A stretch of DNA of 64,000 nt. Origin: an uncultured Alphaproteobacteria bacterium (GTDB taxonomy: Bacteria; Pseudomonadota; Alphaproteobacteria; Rhizobiales; Rhizobiaceae). Shown one piece after another: positions 6,772 through 16,587 of the stretch. The notes under the pieces are model-generated. The model made no database searches. It worked only from the letters and a program-made list of their open reading frames with translations, and was not told the origin of the DNA. A program made the position numbers and the translations under genes. Within the stretch, counting starts at the first letter, position 1, and each line of letters starts with the position of its first letter. The DNA lies in assembly GCA_929200315.1 (NCBI GenBank), contig CAKMZB010000004.1, forward strand, positions 9,726 to 73,725, read 5' to 3'.

Positions 6772-9213
6772 ATGTCCATTCCTTCTACAGCGCGTGTTGT
6801 GATCATTGGCGGCGGAATCGTCGGTGTTTCGGCGCTCTATCATCTGGCAAAGGCTGGATGGTCAGATTGTCTCCTGCTGGAGAAGAACGAACTGACCGCC
6901 GGATCGACCTGGCACGCGGCAGGCAATTGCCCGAATTTCGCTGCAAATTACGGTGTGATGAACATGCAGCGCTATAGCCTGGCGCTGTATCGCGCCCTCG
7001 CCGATGAGGTTGACTATCCCATCAATTACCACGTCACCGGCGCAGTTCGCCTTGCGCATTCCCACAAGCGGATGATGGAATTTGAGCGCGTGCGCGGCAT
7101 GGCGGCGCAGATGGGCCTGACGATGGACATGTGCACCCCAGAGGAACTGCAGGCCCACATGCCATTTATGGAAACGCATGATCTTGAGGGCGGTCTTTGG
7201 GACCCACTCGACGGTGACATCGATCCAAGCCAGGTGACGCAGGCCTTGGCCAAGGGCGCACGGGCCATGGGCGGCACCATTGCCCGCTTTACCGCAGCCA
7301 CCGGTGTTAGCCGCGATAATGGCGAGTGGATCGTGCACACCGACAAGGGTGACGTCCGCTGCGACTATGTGGTGAACGCGGCCGGCTATTATGCGGGACG
7401 GGTGGGTGAATGGTTCCTGCCTCATGGCGGACGCCAAGTGCCACTCACCGTGATGAGCCACCAATATTTCCTGACCGAAGCCATCCCCGAGATCGCCGCA
7501 TGGACGAAGAAGCACGGCCGCAAGCTGCCGATGCTTCGAGATGTGGACAGCTCCTATTACCTGAGACAGGACACCCATTCGTTGAATCTTGGCCCTTACG
7601 AGCGCAACTGTCAGGCGGCCTGGGTCGATGCGGACAACCCGATGCCGGAGGATTTCAGCTTCCAGCTTTACCCTGACGATCTCGACCGGCTGGAATGGTA
7701 TATTGAAGATGCAATGGCCCGCGTGCCGCTGCTGGGTACAGGCGGCTTACAGCGCAACATCAATGGACCCATTCCTTATGCACCCGATGGTCTGCCCATG
7801 ATCGGCCCAATGCCGGGTGTGCCCAATGCTTTTGAAGCGCACAGCTTTACATTCGGCATCGCGCAGGGCGGCGGCGCGGGCAAAATCCTGTCGGAGTGGA
7901 TCATGCACGGCTACACGGAATGGGACATGTGGTCCTGTGATCCGCGCCGCTACACCAGCCATGCCGACGACACATTCTCACTCGGCAAGGCGCTGGAAAC
8001 CTACGGCCACGAATATGCGATGCATTTCCCGCATCACGAATGGCCGGCTGAACGCGACCGCAAACTATCACCGAACCACGGCCGTCTTGTTGCCGATGGT
8101 GGCCAATTGGGCGCCTACAATGGCTGGGAACGCGTGAACTGGTTCGCAAAACCAGGAGACGATACCTCTGAGGAGGCGACATTCACCTGGAACCGCAGCG
8201 GCCCATGGGAAGCGCGCGTGCGCGAGGAAGTCGAGGCCGTACGCGATAATGTCGGTGTCATAGATATGTGCGGTTTCTCGCGGTTCGGCCTGAGCGGCGA
8301 AGGTGCGGCGGAATGGTTGCGCGGACTGGTCGCAGGAGCCCTGCCGAAAGTGGGGAGGTTGAACCTCATCTATATCGCCGATGATCGCGGCCATGTCCTC
8401 ACTGAGATGTCCTGCATTCGCCACGATGAGGACACGTTTACTCTGATGACCGCCGCAGTGGCACAATGGCACGACTATGAGATCTTGTCGCGCAAACTGC
8501 CGCAGGGATTGACCCTCACCGACAGGACCAGCGACGTGATCTCCATGCTGGTCACCGGTCCGAAGTCTCGTGATCTGCTCAAAGAGATTTCCGATACCGA
8601 CCTGTCGTTGGGCTGGCTTACCCACCAGCAGGCCAGTGTGGCAGGCAAGCCGGCGATGTTGGCGCGGGTCTCCTTTGTCGGCGAACTGGGCTGGGAGGTT
8701 CATGTTGCGCCCAACGATGCCGCAGAAGTCTACAACGCCATCCGAGATGCAGGTGCGGCGCCCTTTGGCATGTATGCGCTGAACGCCATGCGCATCGAAA
8801 AAGGTTACCTGACATGGAAGGGCGATCTTTCCGCCGATTACAGCCTGCAGGAAACCGGACTGGACCGCTTCGTGCGTCTCGATAAACCGCAGGATTTCCC
8901 CGGCAAGGCAGCGATCGCCGCCAAGGCGGGGCAAGCTCCGGCCAAGCGACTGGTTACGCTGATCGTGGAGCCGGGTGAGCAGGACGCGCCCTATATGGCA
9001 AGCGTCTTTGCCAATGGCGAGCGGGTGGGCGAAGTGCTGAGTGCAGCTTATGGCTACCGCGTGGATGCGGCCATCGCCATCGCAATGCTCGATGCCGGAT
9101 CTGCAGTGGCCGGCACGGAGGTTGATGTCGAGATCTACGGCCAACGCCTAATCGGCACGGTGCAGAACACACCATGCCTCTGGGATGCGGACAATGCCCG
9201 CATCCGCGCCTGA
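6772..9213 (+). CDS. FAD-dependent oxidoreductase-GcvT fusion, copy 2
   Basis: An 813-residue paralogue of the protein at 2395-4830 with the same order of parts: Rossmann motif VVIIGGGIVGVSALYHL, flavin-linking motif T-A-G-S-T-W-H (His48), FAO_M-like middle and a GcvT-like folate domain over the last 380 residues (for example GFSRFGLSGEGAAEWLRGL and FVGELGWEVHVAPND). It follows the XRE-cupin gene by 9 bp; the ATG at 6772 is preferred over a TTG two codons upstream. GGLWDPLDGDIDP is shared with copy 1 and absent from copy 3. Expected chemistry is oxidative N-demethylation of a secondary or tertiary amine with transfer of the carbon to THF. The exact amine is not deducible. Confidence 0.85.
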   Translation: MSIPSTARVVIIGGGIVGVSALYHLAKAGWSDCLLLEKNELTAGSTWHAAGNCPNFAANYGVMNMQRYSLALYRALADEVDYPINYHVTGAVRLAHSHKRMMEFERVRGMAAQMGLTMDMCTPEELQAHMPFMETHDLEGGLWDPLDGDIDPSQVTQALAKGARAMGGTIARFTAATGVSRDNGEWIVHTDKGDVRCDYVVNAAGYYAGRVGEWFLPHGGRQVPLTVMSHQYFLTEAIPEIAAWTKKHGRKLPMLRDVDSSYYLRQDTHSLNLGPYERNCQAAWVDADNPMPEDFSFQLYPDDLDRLEWYIEDAMARVPLLGTGGLQRNINGPIPYAPDGLPMIGPMPGVPNAFEAHSFTFGIAQGGGAGKILSEWIMHGYTEWDMWSCDPRRYTSHADDTFSLGKALETYGHEYAMHFPHHEWPAERDRKLSPNHGRLVADGGQLGAYNGWERVNWFAKPGDDTSEEATFTWNRSGPWEARVREEVEAVRDNVGVIDMCGFSRFGLSGEGAAEWLRGLVAGALPKVGRLNLIYIADDRGHVLTEMSCIRHDEDTFTLMTAAVAQWHDYEILSRKLPQGLTLTDRTSDVISMLVTGPKSRDLLKEISDTDLSLGWLTHQQASVAGKPAMLARVSFVGELGWEVHVAPNDAAEVYNAIRDAGAAPFGMYALNAMRIEKGYLTWKGDLSADYSLQETGLDRFVRLDKPQDFPGKAAIAAKAGQAPAKRLVTLIVEPGEQDAPYMASVFANGERVGEVLSAAYGYRVDAAIAIAMLDAGSAVAGTEVDVEIYGQRLIGTVQNTPCLWDADNARIRA

Positions 9214-9237
9214 ACTCTAAAATAGGTAACGTTCGCC

Positions 9238-11682
9238 ATGGCTCTGCCCCCTGAGAATGCTCGCGTGGTCATCGTCGGAGGCGGTGTGATCGGTTGCTCT
9301 GTGGCCTACCATCTGACCAAGTTGGGCTGGAGCGATGTTGTGCTTTTGGAGCGCAAGCAACTCACCTCAGGTACCACATGGCACGCCGCCGGCCTTATCG
9401 CGCAGCTGCGCGCTTCGCAGAACATGACGAGACTGGCGAAATACAGCCAGGAACTTTACGGCAATCTGGAAGAAGAAACCGGCGTCGCGACGGGCTTTCG
9501 CCGCAACGGCTCGATCACCGTGACTCTTTCCGATGAGCGCCGCGAAGAGATCCTGCGTCAGGCCTCCATGGCACGGGCCTTCGGCGTCGACGCCGAGGAA
9601 ATCAGCCCCTCGGAACTTCTAAACCGCTATCCCCATATGAACATCGAAGGTGTCACCGCTGCGGTCTATCTGGACAAGGATGGACAGGGTGACCCCGCCA
9701 ACATTGCGCTGGCCCTGGCAAAAGGCGCCAAGATACGCGGAGCGCAGGTTTGCGAACGCACAAAGGTGACCGGTTTTGTCCGCGACGGCCGCTACATCAC
9801 CGGCGTCTCCTGGGAAACCGGGAGCGAGACGGGCACGATTGCATGCGATCATGTCGTCAATTGCGCCGGTATGTGGGGGCATGAGGTCGGGCGCCAGATG
9901 GGCGTGAACGTCCCTCTTCACGCCTGCGAGCACTTCTACATTGTGACCGATAGCATTCCAGACCTTGGTCAGCTTCCGGTTCTGCGCGTTCCCGAAGAAT
10001 GCGCCTACTACAAGGAAGATGCGGGCAAGATGCTCCTGGGTGCCTTTGAACCAGTGGCAAAGCCTTGGGGAATGGCGGGAATTTCCGAGGACTTCGAATT
10101 CGACCAACTGCCGGAGGATTTCGACCATTTCGAACCGATCCTCGAACAGGCCGTCAACCGCATGCCGATCCTTGCAGAGACGGGCATTCACACCTTCTTC
10201 AATGGTCCGGAAAGCTTCACCCCCGACGACGCCTACCATCTGGGCCTCGCGCCAGAGATGGACAATGTCTGGGTTGCGGTCGGGTTCAACTCCATCGGCA
10301 TCCAGTCCGCCGGTGGTGCAGGCATGGCGCTGGCCTCATGGATGGATACAGGCGAGAAACCCTTTGACCTAGGTGACGTCGACATTGCGCGAATGCAGCC
10401 CTTTCAGGGCAACAAGACCTACTTGTTTGAGCGCTCCAAGGAGACGTTGGGTCTGCTCTATGCCGACCATTTCCCCTTCCGCCAGAAGGAAACCGCCCGC
10501 GGCATCCGTCGCTCGCCCCTGCATGAAGCGCTGAAGGCGGAAGGCGCGGTCTTTGGGGAAGTTGCCGGATGGGAGCGCGCCAACTGGTTCGCCGACCCGG
10601 GCCAGGCTCCAGCCTATGACTATTCTTGGAAACGTCAGAGCTGGTTTGGCAATGTTGCGCGCGAGCACGCTGCCATCCGCGAAAATGTCGGCATCTACGA
10701 CATGTCATCCTTCGGCAAGATCCGTGTTGAGGGGCCAGATGCCGAAGCGTTCCTGAATTACGTTTCCGCCAGCAACCTGTCAGTGCCGGTGGGTAAAATT
10801 GTCTACAGCCAGTTCCTCAACACCTCTGGTGGGATCGAGGCGGATGTAACCATCACTCGCCTGTCAGAAACCGGATATCTGGTGGTGACGCCCGCGGCGA
10901 CCTGCCAGTCAGATCAGGTCTGGATGCGCCGCCATATCGGTGACCACCGTGTGACCTTGACCGACATAACTGCGGCTGAAGCGGTGATCTGCGTCATGGG
11001 GCCAAATGCGCGTGCCCTGCTGCAAAAAGTTTCACCGAACGACTTTTCAAACGAAGCTAACCCCTTCGGCACGTGTCAGGATATCGAGATCGGCATGGGG
11101 CTCGCGCGGGCCCATCGCGTGACCTATGTGGGTGAACTGGGCTGGGAGCTTTACGTTTCCACCGACATGGCGGCGTATGTCTTTGAGGTGTTGCGCGATG
11201 CCGGGCGGGACGTGGGTGCCAAGCTCTGCGGCCTGCACATGATGGACGGCTGCCGCATTGAGAAAGGGTTCCGCCATTTTGGCCACGATATCACGTCGGA
11301 AGATCATATCCTTGAGGCAGGCCTCGGCTTTGCCATCAAGAAGAGCGATGTGGACTTTATCGGCCGTGACGCCGTGCAACGCAAACGCGATGAAGGGTTG
11401 AAGACCCGCCTTGTCCAATTCCTGCTGACCAACCCCGAACCCCTGCTCTACCATGCCGAACCCATCGTGCGGGACGGCAAGATCGTCGGCTATCTGTCCT
11501 CAGGCGCCTATGGCCACCATCTGGGCGGTGCGATGGGTATGGGCTACGTTCCCTGCCCCGGTGAAAGCGTCGCAGACGTTTTGGACTCCAGCTACGAGAT
11601 CGAGGTGGCCGGGCAACGTGTGGCGGCGAAAGCCTCGCTCAAACCCTTCTACGATCCAAAATCTGAACGTGTGAAAGCCTGA
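9238..11682 (+). CDS. FAD-dependent oxidoreductase-GcvT fusion, copy 3 (dimethylglycine/sarcosine dehydrogenase type)
   Basis: The third tandem paralogue, 814 residues, starting at an ATG 24 bp after copy 2. It has the Rossmann motif VVIVGGGVIGCSVAYHL, the FAD-linking T-S-G-T-T-W-H (His49) and a complete GcvT-like domain with YVGELGWELYVSTD near residue 630. The segment AAGLIAQLRASQNMTRLAKY and the DGQGDP loop are those of classical dimethylglycine/sarcosine dehydrogenases, so it is the copy most likely to act on DMG or sarcosine; copies 1 and 2 have diverged at these places. Products would be the demethylated amine and 5,10-methylene-THF, with electrons going to an electron-transfer flavoprotein or directly to oxygen. 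The family is sure; the substrate is inferred. Confidence 0.87.
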   Translation: MALPPENARVVIVGGGVIGCSVAYHLTKLGWSDVVLLERKQLTSGTTWHAAGLIAQLRASQNMTRLAKYSQELYGNLEEETGVATGFRRNGSITVTLSDERREEILRQASMARAFGVDAEEISPSELLNRYPHMNIEGVTAAVYLDKDGQGDPANIALALAKGAKIRGAQVCERTKVTGFVRDGRYITGVSWETGSETGTIACDHVVNCAGMWGHEVGRQMGVNVPLHACEHFYIVTDSIPDLGQLPVLRVPEECAYYKEDAGKMLLGAFEPVAKPWGMAGISEDFEFDQLPEDFDHFEPILEQAVNRMPILAETGIHTFFNGPESFTPDDAYHLGLAPEMDNVWVAVGFNSIGIQSAGGAGMALASWMDTGEKPFDLGDVDIARMQPFQGNKTYLFERSKETLGLLYADHFPFRQKETARGIRRSPLHEALKAEGAVFGEVAGWERANWFADPGQAPAYDYSWKRQSWFGNVAREHAAIRENVGIYDMSSFGKIRVEGPDAEAFLNYVSASNLSVPVGKIVYSQFLNTSGGIEADVTITRLSETGYLVVTPAATCQSDQVWMRRHIGDHRVTLTDITAAEAVICVMGPNARALLQKVSPNDFSNEANPFGTCQDIEIGMGLARAHRVTYVGELGWELYVSTDMAAYVFEVLRDAGRDVGAKLCGLHMMDGCRIEKGFRHFGHDITSEDHILEAGLGFAIKKSDVDFIGRDAVQRKRDEGLKTRLVQFLLTNPEPLLYHAEPIVRDGKIVGYLSSGAYGHHLGGAMGMGYVPCPGESVADVLDSSYEIEVAGQRVAAKASLKPFYDPKSERVKA

Positions 11683-11839
11683 CCGGTAACCACCCGACAC
11701 ATCCGTCAAAAGAGTCATCCACGACCACACCAAGGTCACTACCGATCGCGCAAATCACTCATTTTGCTAAGATTGCTGAAACGCACCTTAGAGCTGCGGC
11801 AAAGGCATTCATTCTCATGATCGGAGTGATCTGCATAAA

Positions 11840-13216
11840 TCAACAGTTCGGAAAATTAACCGCCAATCCGCCCAGTGAAGTCTCTTTGTACCGTTCGTGC
11901 ATGTCCACTCCGGTTTGCCGCATAGTTTCGATGCAAGCATCAAGCGGCATGAAATGGCGTCCATCTCCACGCAATGCCAGTGACGATGCGGTGATGGCCT
12001 TGATGCTTCCCATCGCGTTGCGTTCAATACACGGCACCTGAACAAGTCCCAGCACCGGATCACAGGTCATTCCAAGATGGTGCTCAAGTGCAATCTCGGC
12101 TGCATTTTCGATTTGAGCTGCCGTGCCGCCAGAGATTGCGGCAAGGCCTGCAGCGGCCATTGCTGACGCCGACCCCACTTCAGCCTGGCATCCGCACTCC
12201 GCACCTGAGATTGAGGCATTGTGCTTTATGATGCCCCCGATTGCCGCTGCGGTCAGGAGATATTCATGGACTATGGGTTCCGGCTTGCGGGGATCGAGTT
12301 GATCGAGCGCATATTTCAGGACAGCAGGCACAATTCCGGCAGCGCCGTTGGTTGGTGCTGTCACCACTTGGCCCCCGGCAGCATTTTCTTCATTTACGGC
12401 AATCGCATAGGCTGCGACTTTATCAAGCAAGGGAGTAGAAAGATTGTTGGGAACACCGCCAGCCTGGTCTCTTGCAAGGTTCTGGGCGCGCCGTTCCAAA
12501 TTCAGACCGCCAGGTAGTGCGCCGTTTCGTGACAAGCCTCTTTCTATGCAGGACGACATGACCTGCCAGACCTTTGTTAAGCCCGCCTCAATGTCTTGAA
12601 GAGACAAGGACGATAGCTCGTTCTCCAGCTTTATCTGTGCAATTGATTTACCAGATGCACCAGCCATGCTAAGCATTTCCGCTGCAGTTTCAAATGGATA
12701 TGGAACCTCTACGGAGCCGGAAGCCTCTTTGGATTTCTCATTTTCAAGTTCGGATTCGGTTAGCACGAACCCTCCGCCGATGGAGTACCAGACTTCCCGG
12801 CCTATCTCCGCATCTGACAGGTCGCAGACGACAAAAACCATGCCGTTGGCGTGGCCTTCTAGCGGGCTCTTTCGGTCAAAGACGATATCCTTGTCGGGGT
12901 CAAAAGGCCTTTCCTTGCCATCACAACAGATCAACTGCCCCTCTTCCCGCAAACGCTGCAACACCTCGGAGGCGCGTGATGCATCGTAGGTTTCAGGCAA
13001 TTGTCCAGAAAGCCCGGCGATAATAGCAGCGTCGGTTGCGTGCCCTTTGCCCGTGAAAGCCAAAGAGCCGTGCAAGATGACCTTTATGCGGATTGGCCGC
13101 GCTTCGCCGTCAATATGCGTGGAGGCAAATCGTCTTGCTGCAATCATGGGGCCCATCGTGTGCGACGACGAGGGACCTACCCCAATCTTGAACAGATCAA
13201 ACACCGAAAGAAACAT
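11840..13216 (-). CDS. sdaA: L-serine ammonia-lyase (L-serine dehydratase)
   Basis: A 458-residue single-chain iron-sulfur L-serine dehydratase, converting L-serine to pyruvate and ammonia in the cytoplasm. The N-terminus [20 protein letters not shown] is diagnostic. The C-terminal catalytic domain has cysteines expected to hold the 4Fe-4S cluster ([11 protein letters not shown] and [14 protein letters not shown]). An AGGAGG site lies 5 nt before the ATG at 13216. It converges on the third FAD-GcvT gene with a 157-bp gap in which I saw no clear terminator. Glycine from sarcosine plus methylene-THF gives serine through GlyA, so this gene could feed the carbon from the neighbouring demethylases to pyruvate; that link is inferred. 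Confidence 0.95.
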   Translation of the reverse strand: MFLSVFDLFKIGVGPSSSHTMGPMIAARRFASTHIDGEARPIRIKVILHGSLAFTGKGHATDAAIIAGLSGQLPETYDASRASEVLQRLREEGQLICCDGKERPFDPDKDIVFDRKSPLEGHANGMVFVVCDLSDAEIGREVWYSIGGGFVLTESELENEKSKEASGSVEVPYPFETAAEMLSMAGASGKSIAQIKLENELSSLSLQDIEAGLTKVWQVMSSCIERGLSRNGALPGGLNLERRAQNLARDQAGGVPNNLSTPLLDKVAAYAIAVNEENAAGGQVVTAPTNGAAGIVPAVLKYALDQLDPRKPEPIVHEYLLTAAAIGGIIKHNASISGAECGCQAEVGSASAMAAAGLAAISGGTAAQIENAAEIALEHHLGMTCDPVLGLVQVPCIERNAMGSIKAITASSLALRGDGRHFMPLDACIETMRQTGVDMHERYKETSLGGLAVNFPNC

Positions 13217-13606
13217 GGCAACCTCCTGACAATTTGGCAGGATGCACAGCCCGCGACGCGCTGACTATATCTACTTTGCGCAAACGATGTTCTGATAGCG
13301 GCAACGCCGCCGTTTTGGTGCTCCGAGGGCCCATCTGAATGCTGCGCCCTTCAACCTCAGCTGCATCACTGACCTGAAAAGGCCGCGACTATACCAGTAC
13401 CGCAGTGAGTAACGCACGAAATATGGTGGCAGCAACATGAACGTCGCTTGCCGCCTTCTGGCGCGCTCCCTATTTCATATCATTCAAGATCAAATGGCCC
13501 GACCGTTTCCGAGTGCACGCCATGCACGGCTGCCAACCATCATGGTTGAGAGCCGGCATGGAGCTTCCGCACTTAAAAACGGCCAGCAGCAGCTGAAGCC
13601 TTAGCC
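13217..13606. other. Intergenic region of 390 bp without a recognisable gene
   Basis: No open frame with a plausible start or protein signature and no structured RNA that I recognise lies between sdaA and the VOC gene. The left edge carries the sdaA ribosome site; the right edge carries a candidate terminator for the VOC gene. I specifically looked for a glycine riboswitch because of the serine/glycine context and did not find its conserved core. Confidence 0.5.
13575..13600 (-). terminator. Candidate rho-independent terminator after the VOC gene
   Basis: Read on the minus strand, GGC-TT-CAGC, loop TGCT and GCTG-GCC form a short stem with a TT bulge, followed by GTTTTT. It begins 7 bp after the VOC stop codon. 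The stem is modest, so confidence is moderate. Just upstream the minus strand reads GGCTAAGGCTAAGGC, which places a second in-frame TAA directly behind the stop. Confidence 0.45.
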
Positions 13607-13984
13607 TTAGCCTTGGCCGGAAAGATCTTGCGCCAGCATCAAAACGTTGCCGTCGGGGTCCGCGAAGGTGGCCAATTTCACCATGCCTTCGATCACCATC
13701 GTCTCACCATCAAACTTGACGCCGGCCTTTTCCAGATTGCCCCGAGCCTCGTTGATATCACCAACACCGAAGACCGGTGTGGTAGATCCCGGGGAAGGTT
13801 CGCCGTGCTCGCTCAGGCCGATGGTTACGCCGGGGGTCTTTGTCATAATTTCAGACCAACCGGCCTCATCTGCATGAAACATCACGCCAAAGCCGAGCAT
13901 TTCAGAATACCAGTCCGCGCTTTTGTGGCGATCGGAGACTGATAGGGAGATGGTCAAAGAGTCTTGGATGGTTGCTTTTGCCAT
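13607..13984 (-). CDS. VOC family (glyoxalase/bleomycin-resistance fold) protein
   Basis: A 125-residue single-module vicinal-oxygen-chelate protein. The pattern is typical: ISLSVSDRHKSADWYSEMLG at the start, an internal GLSEHGE segment and the C-terminal FADPDGNVLMLAQ with the usual D-P-D-G-N turn. Members bind a metal in a cupped sheet and act as lyases, dioxygenases or resistance proteins; the sequence does not tell which. No good ribosome site is visible before the ATG at 13984. It is separated from the dpp operon by 156 bp and seems to be its own transcription unit. Function unknown beyond the fold. Confidence 0.8.
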   Translation of the reverse strand: MAKATIQDSLTISLSVSDRHKSADWYSEMLGFGVMFHADEAGWSEIMTKTPGVTIGLSEHGEPSPGSTTPVFGVGDINEARGNLEKAGVKFDGETMVIEGMVKLATFADPDGNVLMLAQDLSGQG

Positions 13985-14140
13985 AGTGTTTTTCTTACCG
14001 ATTGGAGTTTAACTGAGGCGGACACTAAGCCTGTAGCCCTGCTCGTCAAGATTATAGCTTCCGCTAAACGTCGAAAATTTTTCCCTTTTTGCACCTCTCC
14101 GCCTTCCAGACTTGTCAGCGCGGCGCCTTGGTATTTGACC

Positions 14141-15745
14141 TCAAAACGCAATTACTTTCGGCGGCGCGTCCAGCAAAGGGGCAGCTTCTATGAGGGCCTT
14201 CGTGTAGGGATGACGCGGATTGGAGAAGACCTGTTCGGTCTCGCCTTCTTCCACAATATGCCCCCCCTTCATGATGAGCACCCGGTCTGTGATGGTGCGC
14301 ACGACCGACAGATCATGGGAGATGAAGAGATAGGAGAGCGAGAGCGTGTCGGAAAGCTCAGCAAGCAGATCGAGGATCTGCGCGCGGATGGAGACATCAA
14401 GCGCAGACACAGCCTCGTCCAGCACGATCAGATCGGGGTTGATGATAAGGGCGCGGGCAATGGCGATGCGTTGGCGCTGGCCGCCTGAAAACTCGTGGAT
14501 ATATTTTTGCGCATCGGACGTGGTGAGTCCGACTTTCTCCAGCATCTCACCGACCATGCGACGCTTCTGCGCACTGCTCGGGCGGTTCGGCATGAGATGT
14601 GTTGGTTCCGCCACCAGCCGCTCCACGCGATGGCGCGGGTTGAAGGAAGCGTAGGGGTCCTGAAAGACCACCTGCATCTTCGCGCGCACCTTGGGGGAGA
14701 GGTCCTTGCCCGCCGTCACAGGTTCGCCGTCGAGCAGGATTTCCCCGCCCTGGATCGGGTCGAGGCCGAGGATCGCGCGGGAGAGCGTTGACTTGCCGCA
14801 GCCACTCTCGCCGATGAGACCGAGATTTTCTCCCCGTCGCAGCTCAAAGCTCACATCATCCACGGCACGAAAATGGCCCGGCGGGGCGAAGAGGTTTTTG
14901 CGGGGGAGTTTATAGTCGCGCACCATCCCCTTCACCGAGAGCAACGTCTCACCAATCTCGCCGCGTTCCGGCCGGGTCGGGACATGGGTCGAAGCCTCAT
15001 GCAGCTGGCGCGTATAGGGATGCTCCATCTCCCTAAAAAGCCCTTCGGCAGTATCCCGCTCCACGATCTCGCCGTGACGCATGACCGCGATGCGGTCTGC
15101 AAGGCCTGAGACGACGGCAAGATCGTGGGTGATGAAGATGAGACCCATCCCGTCCTCCGCCACCAGCCGTCGCAGCAGGTCGAGAATTTCAGCCTGCGTC
15201 GTTACATCGAGAGCCGTGGTCGGCTCGTCAGCAATCAGCAGGCGCGGGCGAAGGGCAATGGCCGTCGCAATACAAACGCGCTGACGCTGGCCGCCGGAAA
15301 GTTCAAACGGGTAGCGCGAGAGTGGGAAATCCGCCTGCGGCAGTTCGGCTCTTTCCAGTGCCTCCGCCGCCATACCCATGGCCACAGCGCGGCTGGCCCC
15401 GGTGTGGATCTGCACTGTTTCGGCAACCTGATCGCCGATGGTCTTAAGCGGGTTCAGAGCCGTCATCGGCTCCTGAAAAATCATGCTCACATCATCTCCG
15501 CGTAGAGCACAGAGCGTGTCTTCGTCCGCCGTGATGACGTCCTCGCCGCCAAGCTCAATCCGCCCTTCGCAATGCGCACCGTTTGGCAGCAATTGCAGCA
15601 CCGAAAGCGCGGTCATCGACTTGCCCGACCCGGATTCGCCGATAATGCCGACAATCTCTCCCTCCGCGACATCGAGACTGACATCTTTCAGGATCGACGT
15701 GCCGTGGATGGATAGGTTGAGGCCCGTGATGGAGAGGAGGCTCAT
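14141..15745 (-). CDS. Peptide ABC transporter ATP-binding protein, fused DppD-DppF type
   Basis: A 534-residue protein containing two complete ABC ATPase domains in tandem, equivalent to DppD plus DppF (or OppD/OppF) in one chain, as in YejF. The first domain has Walker A GESGSGKS (residues 36-43), signature LSGGQRQR and Walker [10 protein letters not shown]; the second has [16 protein letters not shown] and [12 protein letters not shown]. It energises the permeases encoded immediately upstream, whose last gene overlaps this start by 4 bp (ATGA). It is the distal gene of a run that probably starts at fhs. Substrate is inferred to be a peptide or peptide-like compound from the transporter family. 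Confidence 0.92.
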   Translation of the reverse strand: MSLLSITGLNLSIHGTSILKDVSLDVAEGEIVGIIGESGSGKSMTALSVLQLLPNGAHCEGRIELGGEDVITADEDTLCALRGDDVSMIFQEPMTALNPLKTIGDQVAETVQIHTGASRAVAMGMAAEALERAELPQADFPLSRYPFELSGGQRQRVCIATAIALRPRLLIADEPTTALDVTTQAEILDLLRRLVAEDGMGLIFITHDLAVVSGLADRIAVMRHGEIVERDTAEGLFREMEHPYTRQLHEASTHVPTRPERGEIGETLLSVKGMVRDYKLPRKNLFAPPGHFRAVDDVSFELRRGENLGLIGESGCGKSTLSRAILGLDPIQGGEILLDGEPVTAGKDLSPKVRAKMQVVFQDPYASFNPRHRVERLVAEPTHLMPNRPSSAQKRRMVGEMLEKVGLTTSDAQKYIHEFSGGQRQRIAIARALIINPDLIVLDEAVSALDVSIRAQILDLLAELSDTLSLSYLFISHDLSVVRTITDRVLIMKGGHIVEEGETEQVFSNPRHPYTKALIEAAPLLDAPPKVIAF

Positions 15746-16587
15746 CGTCCCTCCCGCCGCAATTTGGGGTCGAGCCAGTCACGCAGCCCATCACCCAGAA
15801 GGTTCAACCCCAGCACCGCTGCGGTAATGGCAAGGCCGGGGAAAAGCGCCATGTGAGGGGCGACGGTGAGCATGGTTCGGGCATCCGCCAACATCCGCCC
15901 CCAACTCGGTAGCGGGGGCTGTGCGCCAAGGCCGACATAGCTGAGGCCAGCCTCTGCCAGAATGCCGAGGGAAAGCTGGATCGTGCCCTGCACGATGAGG
16001 AGGTTGGCGAGGTTGGGCAGCACATGTTCAGCCGAAATGCGCCAACGTCCCTTCCCCGCCACCCGTGCAGCCATAATGAAATCCAACGTCCAAACGGAGA
16101 GAGCCGCACCCCGTGTGACACGGGCAAAAACCGGGATGTTGAAAATCGCAATCGCCAGGATCGCGTTGAAGGCTCCCGGCCCCGCAATATTGGTAATGAG
16201 CACCGCAACGAGCAAAGCGGGAAAGGCGAAGATGAGATCGTTGCCGCGCATGATAATTTCATCAAGCAAACCATCGCTGCGCGCAGCCGCAGCAAGCCCA
16301 AGCGGCACACCAACGGCCATGGCGATCCCCACCGCCGCAAGAGCGAGCGCCAGGGACGTGCGCGCCCCGGCCATGATCATAGAGAAAATGTCGCGGCCGT
16401 AATGGTCTGTCCCGAACCAGTGCTCACCGCTCGGCAATTGGTTGCGGGCCGGGATCGAAATCGCCTCAAAGTCATGGGGCGTCCAGAGGTAGGAAAGCAG
16501 AGCCGCACCGACGAGCACAGCCGTCAGCACGCCACCGATCCACAACGCGCGGGAGCGGAAGCCTTTGCGGGTCACAGCCGCGCTCAT
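15742..16587 (-). CDS. Peptide ABC transporter inner-membrane permease, DppC type
   Basis: A 281-residue integral membrane permease of the DppC/OppC type with several hydrophobic spans and the binding-protein-dependent transport motif near LLDEIIMRGNDLIFAFPALL, which docks to the ATPase. The segment GEHWFGTDHYGRDIFSMIMAGAR is a DppC hallmark of the periplasmic loop. Its start overlaps the DppB-type stop by 4 bp and its stop overlaps the ATPase start by 4 bp, so these genes are translationally coupled. It forms a heterodimeric channel with the neighbouring permease. Confidence 0.92.
   Translation of the reverse strand: MSAAVTRKGFRSRALWIGGVLTAVLVGAALLSYLWTPHDFEAISIPARNQLPSGEHWFGTDHYGRDIFSMIMAGARTSLALALAAVGIAMAVGVPLGLAAAARSDGLLDEIIMRGNDLIFAFPALLVAVLITNIAGPGAFNAILAIAIFNIPVFARVTRGAALSVWTLDFIMAARVAGKGRWRISAEHVLPNLANLLIVQGTIQLSLGILAEAGLSYVGLGAQPPLPSWGRMLADARTMLTVAPHMALFPGLAITAAVLGLNLLGDGLRDWLDPKLRREGR

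Noticed and set aside
8068..9144. Minus-strand frame of 358 codons opposite FAD-GcvT copy 2
   Set aside because: Mirror of the real coding frame with no start signal or protein family features.
13217..13330. Glycine or other riboswitch upstream of sdaA
   Set aside because: The leader lacks the paired conserved cores of the glycine riboswitch, and no other known motif is recognisable; only a normal ribosome site is present.
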